Of a stretch of DNA of 64,000 nt, positions 43,841 to 52,218 are shown in pieces. Both the position numbers and the translations under genes were made by a program. The DNA comes from an uncultured Bacteroidales bacterium. GTDB lineage: Bacteria > Bacteroidota > Bacteroidia > Bacteroidales > P3. Position 1 is the first letter of the stretch; each line of letters opens with the position of its first letter. The stretch covers positions 1 to 64,000 of the forward strand of contig ONJQ01000012.1 of assembly GCA_900318175.1 (NCBI GenBank), in the 5' to 3' direction. Under the pieces are notes generated by a model. The model saw nothing but the letters and a program-made list of their open reading frames with translations. It was not told where the DNA came from and did no database searches.

Positions 43841-46381
43841 ATGGCCGACAAAAACACTGAACAGTCACAGACAGACCTTTCGTTTCTCGACGACAAACAG
43901 TCAGTCACCTTCCGCATCAAGGACATCGTCTTCCTGCTGTTGCGCAACGTGCATTGGTTGCTGCTCTTCGCCATTGTGGGCGCAGTGATAGCCAACTTCT
44001 ACGCACGGCGTCAGGAAAAGACCTACGCCTCCCACGCCAAGATTCTTATACGTAGCGGCAACGAGTTGGGCATCAGCGACGACGACACGCGCGAGGCGAC
44101 GCTGCGCACCTCTCTTGGGCTGAGGTCTTTCTATTCCAGCACCATCAACAACGAAATCATGATTCTCACCTCAAAAACCACCGTACGCAAGGTGGTGGAG
44201 GAGTTGGACCTGAACATGTCCTACTCCACCAAGACGCGCTTCATCCACCGCGACAAGGAGCTCTACCGCTCGTCTCCCATCGAAATTGTCACGGCGGACA
44301 GGGAGGAGGGCTTCACCCTGCCGGGCAAGATGACGGTGACCATCATCAACAAGAACTATGCCCTGCTGCACAGCGCGGGACACCACTCTCTTTATATCCC
44401 CTTCGACAAGACGGTCATCACCCCGATGGGCCGACTGTCCATCCGCAAGACGTGGGCTTTCGAGGAGGACTATATCGGTCAGGACATCATTGTGCACAAC
44501 AGGCCTGTGGAGTCGGTGGCTGACTACTACCGCGGCAAACTGGTCGTGGAACGCGACAGCGAGAAGAATACCATCCTGAACCTGAGCATGCGCGACGGGT
44601 CGGCACAGCGTTGTGCGGACTTTATCAACGCACTGATCCGCGTTTACAACGACGGCGCGGTGAACGACAAGAAACGCATCATTTCGGACACGTACAACTA
44701 CATCAACGAACGTATCAACATCATCAGCGGTGACCTCGACGCGCAGGAGTCCGCCATGGCCAACTATCGCAGCAGCAACGATGTGGTGACGTCGGCCTCG
44801 GTGGGAGAATCGTATATCCACACCTCGCTGCAATCGGATCAGGAGGCCAAACGGCTGCAGGCGGAATTGGAGATGGTTCGCATGCTTTTGGCAGCCGTCC
44901 GCTCCAACGACGGCAGCCGCATCATCCCCATCGGGAGTATGACCAACCCGGTCATTGTGCAATACCTCAACACTTATAACCAGAATGCACAGTCCGTGGC
45001 CCGCTACATCGAGTCCGGGACGATGAACAACCCCGTGGCCGCCAAGACCATCGAGAACCAACGCCAGCTGCAACAAGACCTAGCCAGCATGACTGAAGGG
45101 TACATGGCCTCACTGGAACAGCGCATCATCAACGAGCGCAACATGGCCAATTCGGCCTCCATCAAGATGCGTTCCGTCCCTCAAAAGCAAATCTACCTTG
45201 AAGGCATGGAGCGTAACCAGAAAATCAAAGAGCAGCTGTACGTCTCCCTCCTCACACGGCGCGAGGAGCTGATGATCAGCCAGCCCTCATTGGAGGGCAG
45301 CGCCAAAGTCATCGACGCCGCCTTGGTGAACAACTCGCCTGTATACCCCAACACACAGCACATCACCTTCTTGGGCTTCATCATCGGCCTGATAATCCCC
45401 GTGGCGTTCTACCTGCTGAGACGACTCTTCGACACGCAGGTGAAGACCTACGCCGACATTGAGGCCGCGACGACTGTCCCCTTCCTGTGCGAAATACCCG
45501 CCCTGTCCGAAAGCGACCTCGGCAAGGTGGAGAAGGACAAGGACGACAAGAAGAAAGACAAGCGGTTCAAGGAGGCAATTAATGTGCCAGACAATATCAT
45601 CGTAGCCGGTAGCGACCGTGAGGGCATCTCGGAATCGTTCCGCCACCTGCGTGCCAAAATCGAGTTCCTCAGCGGCAAGCAGGGTGAAGCCAAGGTGCTA
45701 CTGTTCACCTCGCTCATGGCTGGTTCGGGCAAGACCTTTACGACCAGCAATCTGGCAGCATGCATAAGCCTTACCAACAAGAGGGTATTGCTGATGGACA
45801 TAGACCTGCGCAAAGGTTCACTTTCGCACCGTTTCTATAGCCGCCACAAACCGGGTCTGGTCAATTACCTGACGGAGAAAGAGACCGATATTGACAAACT
45901 TATACAACGAGGAGTCGTGGCTCCCGGAGTCGATACGCTCTTCTCGGGCCCAATTCCACCCAACCCTGCCGAACTGCTCAGCTCTGCCCGGTTCGACGAG
46001 CTCTTTGAAATACTTCGGAAGCGTTACGATTATATCATCATCGACGGCTCGCCTGCCGGCATGGTTGTTGACACAGACCTCATCAAACGTGTTGCAGATC
46101 ATACCTGTTTCATGATTCGCGCCCGCAAATTCGACAAGCGCATGCTCCTCGACGTTGAGCGTATGTACAAAGAAAAGGCCTTCCCCAGCATGTGCATTAT
46201 CCTGAATGGTGTCAAGTACGAGAAGCAATCCCTCTATGGCAACCGTTACGGTTATGGATATGGCTACGGTTATGGATATGGCTACGGCTACGGTTATGGC
46301 TACGGTTATGACTACAACCCTGAAGAAGAGGTAAAGAAAAGCAAGAACCCCTTAGCCAAGATATTCAAATTTAAGAAATAG
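43841..46381 (+). CDS. wzc: Wzc-type co-polymerase and tyrosine autokinase
   Basis: 846 residues. A Wzz domain with a first membrane helix at about 30-55 (VHWLLLFAIVGAVIANFYAR), a long periplasmic coiled region, a second helix at about 508-530 (ITFLGFIIGLIIPVAFYLL), and a cytosolic BY-kinase domain: Walker A MAGSGKT at 626-632, Walker A' VLLMDIDLR and Walker B IIIDGSPAG. The C-terminus is a tyrosine cluster of alternating Tyr-Gly (about 799-825), the autophosphorylation site of this family, here unusually regular. It controls chain length and export with Wza. The kinase is fused in one protein, as in proteobacterial Wzc. Confidence 0.95.
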   Translation: MADKNTEQSQTDLSFLDDKQSVTFRIKDIVFLLLRNVHWLLLFAIVGAVIANFYARRQEKTYASHAKILIRSGNELGISDDDTREATLRTSLGLRSFYSSTINNEIMILTSKTTVRKVVEELDLNMSYSTKTRFIHRDKELYRSSPIEIVTADREEGFTLPGKMTVTIINKNYALLHSAGHHSLYIPFDKTVITPMGRLSIRKTWAFEEDYIGQDIIVHNRPVESVADYYRGKLVVERDSEKNTILNLSMRDGSAQRCADFINALIRVYNDGAVNDKKRIISDTYNYINERINIISGDLDAQESAMANYRSSNDVVTSASVGESYIHTSLQSDQEAKRLQAELEMVRMLLAAVRSNDGSRIIPIGSMTNPVIVQYLNTYNQNAQSVARYIESGTMNNPVAAKTIENQRQLQQDLASMTEGYMASLEQRIINERNMANSASIKMRSVPQKQIYLEGMERNQKIKEQLYVSLLTRREELMISQPSLEGSAKVIDAALVNNSPVYPNTQHITFLGFIIGLIIPVAFYLLRRLFDTQVKTYADIEAATTVPFLCEIPALSESDLGKVEKDKDDKKKDKRFKEAINVPDNIIVAGSDREGISESFRHLRAKIEFLSGKQGEAKVLLFTSLMAGSGKTFTTSNLAACISLTNKRVLLMDIDLRKGSLSHRFYSRHKPGLVNYLTEKETDIDKLIQRGVVAPGVDTLFSGPIPPNPAELLSSARFDELFEILRKRYDYIIIDGSPAGMVVDTDLIKRVADHTCFMIRARKFDKRMLLDVERMYKEKAFPSMCIILNGVKYEKQSLYGNRYGYGYGYGYGYGYGYGYGYGYDYNPEEEVKKSKNPLAKIFKFKK
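46246..46311 (+). repeat. Tyr-Gly coding hexanucleotide repeat in wzc
   Basis: About ten to eleven units of TAYGGN encode alternating Tyr and Gly near the Wzc C-terminus. Synonymous changes (tat/tac, gga/ggc/ggt) break the perfect repeat at DNA level, so slippage is possible but damped. Confidence 0.8.
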
Positions 46382-46388
46382 ACCCCCT

Positions 46389-47519
46389 TTGGCAGTGGAA
46401 AACGAAACGCCCATCACCGTCACCTCGCCGTTGCTCCCTGACCCGGACGACCTCAACAAGTTGCTGAAGGAAATCTGGGCCACAAAATGGATAACCAACA
46501 ACGGCAAATTCCACGAACAGCTGGAGAATGCCCTGTGCAAATACCTGAAGGTGCCATACATCAGTCTTTTCACCAATGGCACCCTCCCGCTGCTCACAGC
46601 CCTTCAGGCCCTTCGCGTCAGCGGGGAGGTCATCACCACCCCTTACAGTTTTGTGGCCACAACACACAGCATCTGGTGGAACGGGCTGAAACCTGTTTTT
46701 GTGGACATTGACCCAAGCAACTGCGGTCTTGACCCTGACCGCATCGAAGCCGCCATCACTCCCCGCACCACAGCCATCATGCCTGTCCACTGCTACGGGA
46801 AACCCTGCGACGGCGCACGCATTCAACAGATTGCCGACAAGTATGGGCTCCCCATCATCTACGACGCCGCCCATGCCTTTGGTGTCGAGGTGGAAGGACA
46901 GTCCATCCTGAATTGGGGCAACCTCTCCACCCTCAGTTTCCACGCAACCAAGGTCTACAACACCGCCGAAGGCGGAGCTCTGGTCATGCACGACGAGAGC
47001 ATGAAGAAGCGCATCGACTACCTCAAAAACTTCGGCTTTGAGAGCGAGACCGAGGTCGTCGCTCCCGGTATCAACGGCAAGATGGACGAGATTCGCGCTG
47101 CCATCGGGCTGCTCAACCTTCAGCATGTGGACACCTGCATCGAAGCCCGCCACCAGGTGGCCATCCGCTACCGCGAAGCTCTGCGGTCCGTCCCCGGCAT
47201 CCGCTTCTTCGACGACATGCCTGGTGTGAAACACAACTACAGCTACTTCCCGATCTTTGTCAACGCCGAGGAATACGGCATGACCCGTGACGAATTGTAC
47301 GCCAAACTTAAAAGCCACGGAATCCTCGGTCGCCGCTATTTTTACCCGCTCATCAGCCAGTTTGACACCTACCGCGCTCTGCCCAGTGCCGCCCCCGAGA
47401 ACCTGCCCAACGCAACCCGTATTGCCAACGAGGTCATCTGCCTACCCATGCACCACCTGCTGTCCGACAGCGACCTTAACCGCATCATCGACCTCGTGGC
47501 CTCGCCACAAACGGCATAG
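46389..47519 (+). CDS. DegT/DnrJ/EryC1 sugar aminotransferase (VioA/FdtB-like)
   Basis: 376 residues, PLP fold type I. YISLFTNGTLPLLTALQA, TTPYSFVATTHSIWW, YDAAHAFGV and the PLP-lysine block SFHATKVYNTAEGGA are the family signatures; the last resembles VioA/FdtB enzymes that aminate the 4-keto of a 6-deoxy sugar nucleotide. Its substrate could be the Gmd product (giving GDP-perosamine) or a dTDP sugar made elsewhere. The amine would be a natural site for the acylation enzymes in this locus. The start is uncertain: TTG at 46389 or GTG at 46395, directly after wzc. It is the last gene before the terminator. Confidence 0.87.
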   Translation: MAVENETPITVTSPLLPDPDDLNKLLKEIWATKWITNNGKFHEQLENALCKYLKVPYISLFTNGTLPLLTALQALRVSGEVITTPYSFVATTHSIWWNGLKPVFVDIDPSNCGLDPDRIEAAITPRTTAIMPVHCYGKPCDGARIQQIADKYGLPIIYDAAHAFGVEVEGQSILNWGNLSTLSFHATKVYNTAEGGALVMHDESMKKRIDYLKNFGFESETEVVAPGINGKMDEIRAAIGLLNLQHVDTCIEARHQVAIRYREALRSVPGIRFFDDMPGVKHNYSYFPIFVNAEEYGMTRDELYAKLKSHGILGRRYFYPLISQFDTYRALPSAAPENLPNATRIANEVICLPMHHLLSDSDLNRIIDLVASPQTA

Positions 47520-47542
47520 CTAATCAACAACTCCTTTACATC

Positions 47543-47584
47543 AAAAGTGCCACAACCACTCCCAAGGGTTGTGGCACTTTTTTT
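47543..47584 (+). terminator. Terminator of the polysaccharide locus
   Basis: Perfect 15-bp stem (47543-47557 AAAAGTGCCACAACC with 47567-47581), 9-base loop, and a run of seven Ts. Strong enough to end the long transcript that starts near 11250. Confidence 0.92.
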
Positions 47585-47653
47585 ATTCCCCTATTCCTCC
47601 ACTCCTTCTGATACCGTCCTCCCACATTCGGCACATCATTTATCCAAGCTAAG

Positions 47654-47697
47654 AGGAACAAATATTAGAGAAATGTTAGAGAAATGAGGAACAAGAA
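47654..47697. repeat. 11-bp-period tandem repeat, four units
   Basis: In phase: AGGAACAAATA, TTAGAGAAATG, TTAGAGAAATG, AGGAACAAGAA. The first unit is the reverse complement of the 41319 unit with one change. It lies in the 325-base gap between the terminator and rex. Confidence 0.75.
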
Positions 47698-47784
47698 GCG
47701 AAGAAGCAGTGGCCCTGCAACGGATGGAAAGAGGGGTAATCCACGCTTTCATCCCCTTCAGCAGAGAGTTATAGGAAACTAATT

Positions 47785-47817
47785 TTATTGATGGCAGAAA
47801 AAAAAGTTGTATCTTTG
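47785..47817 (+). promoter_or_regulatory. Promoter of rex
   Basis: -33 TTATTG (47785-47790) and -7 TATCTTTG (47810-47817) with 19 bases between, the standard Bacteroidota spacing. The rex ATG is 27 bases downstream. Confidence 0.65.
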
Positions 47818-47844
47818 CACCTTCGAAAGACAACACCTTAGGCC

Positions 47845-48483
47845 ATGAAAGACAAGCAGAACTCACTAATAATCTTGAAGTCGACCCTCAGCCGTCTTCC
47901 TTCCTACTATTGCATCATTGAGGAGCGACAGGCCTTAGGCGAGGAGTATATCTCGGCAACGACAATAGCCGAAAGCCTGTCAATAAACCCTGTGCAAGTG
48001 CGAAAGGATATTGCCAGCATTTGCTCCGAGCCGGGAAGGCCAAAACTGGGCTTCAAAATCGGCACGCTGCTTAATGACCTGAAGATGTATTTGGGCTACG
48101 ACCACTACGACGAGGCGGTGCTTGTGGGCGTAGGTGCATTAGGCCATGTACTGATGCAGTATGGCGGGTTTGCGAACTATGGGTTGGGCATTGTGGCCGG
48201 TTTCGACAAGACAGTACGCGACAAGTCAATTGCCGACAAGCCTGTCCTCCCTGTGTCAAAATTAGTCTCCTTCCTCCGTCGTACACACATCAAGATTGGA
48301 ATCATTGCCGTTCCGGCAAATGAGGCACAGAACGCAGCGGACCTGCTGGCGGCTGGCGGAGTGAAAGCCATTTGGAACTTCGCCCCTACCACTATCAATC
48401 TACCCGACAACATCCTGGTCAAGAACGAGAATCTTGCCGCCTCGCTGGCTGCACTCACGGCTGAACTATTACGTCGCAGCTGA
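47845..48483 (+). CDS. rex: Redox-sensing transcriptional repressor Rex
   Basis: 212 residues. N-terminal winged helix (about 1-75) with SATTIAESLSINPVQVRKDI; then a Rossmann domain with VGVGALGHVLMQYGGFANYG, the NAD(H) site of Rex. It senses the NADH/NAD ratio and represses fermentative and hydrogen genes when NADH is low. Its position directly before a hydrogenase module fits that role, but I found no convincing Rex palindrome in the 536-base gap that follows. Confidence 0.95.
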   Translation: MKDKQNSLIILKSTLSRLPSYYCIIEERQALGEEYISATTIAESLSINPVQVRKDIASICSEPGRPKLGFKIGTLLNDLKMYLGYDHYDEAVLVGVGALGHVLMQYGGFANYGLGIVAGFDKTVRDKSIADKPVLPVSKLVSFLRRTHIKIGIIAVPANEAQNAADLLAAGGVKAIWNFAPTTINLPDNILVKNENLAASLAALTAELLRRS

Positions 48484-49019
48484 ACGGACGCCCCTACTCC
48501 TATTCTTTATTTCCATAAGTGGATCAACCCATTGGGTATTTGTCCGTAATGAATACCTCAAAAAATGAAGAAAAGCGGTTTTTTGGGTAATATATTCGAT
48601 AAAAAAAGTATAAATGGCAAAATTTTTTATCGCTGTGTTTCAGTCAAATACGCTACTGGCAAAAAGTTTTATTTTGTATATTGTGTTTATTTTGTATTTT
48701 TGCAAATATAAAAAAGAGGAGAGAACATTGACAAGTGCCACATATTGAGTTGGTAAACAACGTCTCAATGGTGGCAGAAATATGCAAAAAAAGAAAAAAA
48801 GGTACCTAATTCAACCAAAATGGATGGGGTTACCTTTTCACTCATTTTCAAACCAAAAGAGAGACGATCCAACAACTATCCGCCCACACTGCAACAACAC
48901 CACATCGCCCAAACTACATTGCACAGTTTTGCCAAACGAAAAGGGCACGTCCCCAGACAAGGAAATAATCGGCTGCGGCTTAAGTCCCAGTCTCAATATA
49001 CACGATAAAAAACAACATT
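48484..49019 (+). promoter_or_regulatory. Promoter and long leader of the hydrogenase operon
   Basis: 536 bases without a convincing gene. A promoter is present at 48672-48702: -33 TTTTG and -7 TATTTTTG (48695-48702) 18 bases apart, both inside a direct repeat of ATTTTGTAT (48671-48679 and 48689-48697). The leader is about 310 bases. Near its start a stem can form: TGCCAC, two unpaired bases, ATTGAG (48736-48749) with CTCAAT, G, GTGGCA (48764-48776). There is no T run after it, so it is not a terminator. An open frame at 48782-49081 has no sense and is rejected. Confidence 0.5.
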
Positions 49020-49319
49020 ATGACTATCAAAGTTTGTGTAGGCAGTTCTTGCCACTTAAAAGGATCATACGATGTCATTGAGGCCTTCAAGGAGGTGCTG
49101 AAAAAGTACGATGTGGAGGACTTGGTTGACTTGCAGGCAAGTTTCTGCCTGGGACACTGCGCCAAGGGGGTGACTGTGCTTTGCGACGGCGACGAACCCG
49201 CAGCAAAGGGACCACAGGTCGAGACGTGCCCCGAGGGTTTTATCCTCCACAACGTCAACGCCCAAAATGCTGAAGAGTTATTTGCTTCTGAAATCTACCC
49301 TAAACTCAATTTGAATTAG
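49020..49319 (+). CDS. Thioredoxin-like [2Fe-2S] ferredoxin (NuoE/HydC-like)
   Basis: 99 residues. Two Cys pairs of the thioredoxin-like ferredoxin fold: VCVGSSCHLKG (C-x4-C) and ASFCLGHCAKGV (C-x3-C), which hold a [2Fe-2S] cluster. This fold is used in NuoE and in small subunits of bifurcating hydrogenases. It precedes the PAS-bearing hydrogenase by 13 bases and probably passes electrons to it. Confidence 0.87.
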   Translation: MTIKVCVGSSCHLKGSYDVIEAFKEVLKKYDVEDLVDLQASFCLGHCAKGVTVLCDGDEPAAKGPQVETCPEGFILHNVNAQNAEELFASEIYPKLNLN

Positions 49320-49332
49320 ACAAAAATAATAC

Positions 49333-51051
49333 ATGTCAGAATATCTTGAATTAAAAACGGTGCAATGCAAGGATTGCTACCGTTGTGTGCGAGAATGCCC
49401 AGTGAAGGCCATCGAGGTGAAGTCACACCACGCACAAATCATTGAGGAGCATTGCATTTTGTGCGGCCATTGCACGATGGTGTGCCCACAAAACGCAAAG
49501 ATTGTGCACAGCGAATTGCCGCATGTGCGCGAAATGCTTGCCCAAAAAGAAAAGGTTGCTGCCACGGTGGCCCCCTCGTTCATTAGCAGCTTGAAGCTGG
49601 AGGATTTCTCCACACTGCGCATCGCGCTGGCCAAACTGGGTTTTGCCATTGCCGAAGAGACGGCTGTGGGTGCCCAAGCCGTTGTGGAGGAGTACAAGCG
49701 CGTGCTGGCAAAAGGCGAAATGCGCAACTTCATCACGTCGGCGTGCCCGGCAGCATGCAGGTTGATACAGATGTACTACCCCAAGGCTCTGCCTTACCTG
49801 GCCCCTGTGGATTCGCCCATGGTGGCCCACGCCAAGATGCTGCGCCGCAATGACCCCAACCTGAAAGTTGTCTTCATCGGTCCCTGCATCGCCAAAAAAC
49901 GCGAGGCGGACGAGCATAACATCGACGCTGTATTGACTTTTGAAGAACTGCAAACGCTGTTTGAAGAGAACGGGATCGACCTGGCAAGCATCAACCACCT
50001 GAGCATCGAAACCGACAACCAAAACGCCAACCTTGCCAAAGCGTTCCCCGTAACGAGGGGTATTATCCGCTCGTTCGATGCCCTGCCTGAGGGCTACCGC
50101 TACATGGCAGTTGACGGTGCCGCCCGTTTGGCAGAGGTATTGGAGCAAATCGAAACGCTGGACCACGTCTTCATCGAGATGAACGTTTGTCCCGGCGGCT
50201 GCATTGCAGGCCCATGCTCCATCAAACACGAAGGCGGAATATTGAAGGCCGAGGATGAAATTTCGGCATATGTGGAGCATGAGATGGCATCCCGTCCCAA
50301 CGGACCTGCACCCGATGCTGGGGTCTCGCTCAGCATGGCCTATCCCCGTCTGCGTTCGCACAGCCGCCCGGCCAGCGAGAAGGAGATTGAAGAAGTGCTG
50401 CACCGCACCGGGAAGTTCACAAAACAGGATGAGCTGAACTGCGGCGCATGCGGCTACAACACCTGCCGCGAGAAAGCTTGGGCAGTGGTGAACGGCTACG
50501 CTGACATTGACATATGCTTGCCCTACATGCGCAAACGCGCCGAGAGCTTGGCAGTGGACATTGTCCGCAATTCGCCCGAAGGCGTGATACTGGTTGACTC
50601 CGACATGAACATCGTCGACACCAACGCGACAGCCATGAAGATGCTGGGCATGACGGGCAGTCCCGAGAGCAATGTGGGACGCCCTGTTGCCGAGTTCTTC
50701 CCGCCAATGGAGTTCTACAATGCCTTTAACAAAAAAATGCGGGTGGAGAACAAGTGCCTGCACATTGGTGCCACCAACCGCTATGTGAGTTTGACGGTAA
50801 GTCTGCTGAGTGAACAGAACTTGCTGTTCGGCCTGATGAAGGACATCTCGGACCAGGTGAACTACGACAAGAAACTTGACAAGGTGAAACTGGAGACCAT
50901 CAGCACCACCGACGAACTGATTATGAAACAAATGCGCGTGGCGCAAGAGATTGCTTCACTGCTGGGTGAAACCACTGCTGAAACAAAGGTGGCCCTGCTC
51001 AACCTGAAGAAAATGCTGCGCGATTCGGTGGCCACGGAGGACAAAGAATGA
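49333..51051 (+). CDS. Sensory-type [FeFe]-hydrogenase with PAS domain (HydS-like)
   Basis: 572 residues. Two [4Fe-4S] motifs: C12, C15, C18, C22 and C41, C44, C47, C51. H-cluster domain with L1 as TSACPA (C138), L2 as FIGPCIAKKREAD (C185) and L3 as NVCPGGCIAGP (C286, C290). The L1 form lacks the second Cys of TSCCP, as in group C hydrogenases. A further four-Cys cluster follows at 370-395 (NCGACGYNTC ... ICLP), then a PAS domain at about 400-530 (NSPEGVILVDSDMNIVDTNA). Such proteins are thought to sense H2 and signal. Its stop overlaps the ATG of a PP2C phosphatase, the expected output. Confidence 0.9.
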   Translation: MSEYLELKTVQCKDCYRCVRECPVKAIEVKSHHAQIIEEHCILCGHCTMVCPQNAKIVHSELPHVREMLAQKEKVAATVAPSFISSLKLEDFSTLRIALAKLGFAIAEETAVGAQAVVEEYKRVLAKGEMRNFITSACPAACRLIQMYYPKALPYLAPVDSPMVAHAKMLRRNDPNLKVVFIGPCIAKKREADEHNIDAVLTFEELQTLFEENGIDLASINHLSIETDNQNANLAKAFPVTRGIIRSFDALPEGYRYMAVDGAARLAEVLEQIETLDHVFIEMNVCPGGCIAGPCSIKHEGGILKAEDEISAYVEHEMASRPNGPAPDAGVSLSMAYPRLRSHSRPASEKEIEEVLHRTGKFTKQDELNCGACGYNTCREKAWAVVNGYADIDICLPYMRKRAESLAVDIVRNSPEGVILVDSDMNIVDTNATAMKMLGMTGSPESNVGRPVAEFFPPMEFYNAFNKKMRVENKCLHIGATNRYVSLTVSLLSEQNLLFGLMKDISDQVNYDKKLDKVKLETISTTDELIMKQMRVAQEIASLLGETTAETKVALLNLKKMLRDSVATEDKE

Positions 51052-52214
51052 AGGAACTCTGCATTGAATACGGATTCACGTCGCTGAACCATGTGGGCGA
51101 GGAGCTCTGCGGCGACAATGTGGAGATGTGCGTGCGAGGCGACTACACTACCCTTGTGCTGGCTGACGGCCTGGGCAGCGGGGTGAAAGCCAACATTCTG
51201 GCCACACTCACCAGCAAGATTCTCTGCACCATGGTGGCTAACGAAGCCGACATTGAGGAGTGCGTGGAGACCATCATCCAAACGCTGCCGGTGTGCAAGG
51301 AGCGACAGTTGGCCTACAGCACATTCTCAGTAATCCACGTCGACAAAAACGGACGGGGACACCTGTTCGAATTCGACAACCCGGAAGCCATTTGGTACCA
51401 CAATGGCCACACCCAGAATTTCCCCAACCGCCAACCCCACCTCATCTGTGGCAAGGAGGTGTTCCACACCGAGCTGGAACTCTCAGCAGGTGACATGGTG
51501 TTTGTGATGAGCGATGGCACAATACATGCCGGCATCGGTCAGATACTGAACTTTGGCTGGCAGCGTAAAGAGATCATGGAGCACTTGGACAACAACGTCA
51601 ATGACCACATGTCCGCACGTGCTGCTGCCTGTCTGCTGGCATCTGCCTGCAACGACCTGTATCTCGACCGTCCCGGCGACGACACAACCGTGGCTGCCAT
51701 CCGTGTGCGCCCCCGTATGGAGGTGCACATCATGGTAGGCCCCCCTGTAGACAAGGACAAAGACCAATACTACGTCGAACGTTTCATGCAGGGAGCCGAC
51801 AAACGCATTGTGTGTGGTGGCACCAGTTCTCAGATTGTGGCCCGCTGCACTGGCAAACAGCTCAAAACAAGTTTCGATTTCCCCGATCGCGACGTGCCTC
51901 CCATTGGTTTCATTGATGGCATAGACCTCACTACAGAAGGGGTTATCACCCTACGCCGACTGCTGACCCTGTCGGAGAAATATGTTTCCACCAAGGACCT
52001 CACGCCCAAAACCTACAGCAAGAAGGACGGCGGGTCGCTGCTGGCAAACATCATTTTCGAAGAGGCAACACACGTCGTCTTCTTTGTGGGGCAAAACGTC
52101 AATGCTGCCCACCAAGGTTTGGACATAGACATCACCATGAAACTGAAACTCGTTGAGCACATAGCCGAGAACCTCCGTCGCATGGGAAAAGAAGTTACAG
52201 TAAACTACGATTGA
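51048..52214 (+). CDS. SpoIIE/PP2C-type serine phosphatase
   Basis: 388 residues. PP2C/SpoIIE blocks: VLADGLGSGVKANILA (metal Asp), VFVMSDGTIHAGIGQILN and DRPGDDTTVAAIRVRP. The last 150 residues (MVGPPVDKDKDQYYVERFM on) are a separate domain of unknown role. It is translated together with the sensory hydrogenase (4-base overlap), so it probably relays H2 or redox state to an anti-sigma/antagonist system; no such partner is in the window. Confidence 0.9.
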   Translation: MKELCIEYGFTSLNHVGEELCGDNVEMCVRGDYTTLVLADGLGSGVKANILATLTSKILCTMVANEADIEECVETIIQTLPVCKERQLAYSTFSVIHVDKNGRGHLFEFDNPEAIWYHNGHTQNFPNRQPHLICGKEVFHTELELSAGDMVFVMSDGTIHAGIGQILNFGWQRKEIMEHLDNNVNDHMSARAAACLLASACNDLYLDRPGDDTTVAAIRVRPRMEVHIMVGPPVDKDKDQYYVERFMQGADKRIVCGGTSSQIVARCTGKQLKTSFDFPDRDVPPIGFIDGIDLTTEGVITLRRLLTLSEKYVSTKDLTPKTYSKKDGGSLLANIIFEEATHVVFFVGQNVNAAHQGLDIDITMKLKLVEHIAENLRRMGKEVTVNYD

Positions 52215-52218
52215 CATT

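Noticed and set aside
48590..48720. Rex operator upstream of the hydrogenase operon
   Set aside because: TTGTG-like half-sites occur, but no inverted partner at the right spacing is present; the area is AT-rich, so half-sites are expected by chance.
48782..49081. 99-codon open frame before the 2Fe-2S protein
   Set aside because: Starts in an A-rich stretch, has no family features, and overlaps the well-supported gene at 49020 in another frame. The area is better read as a leader.
49423..50946. 507-codon open frame on the minus strand
   Set aside because: Antisense shadow of the PAS-bearing hydrogenase; low-sense composition and no start region.
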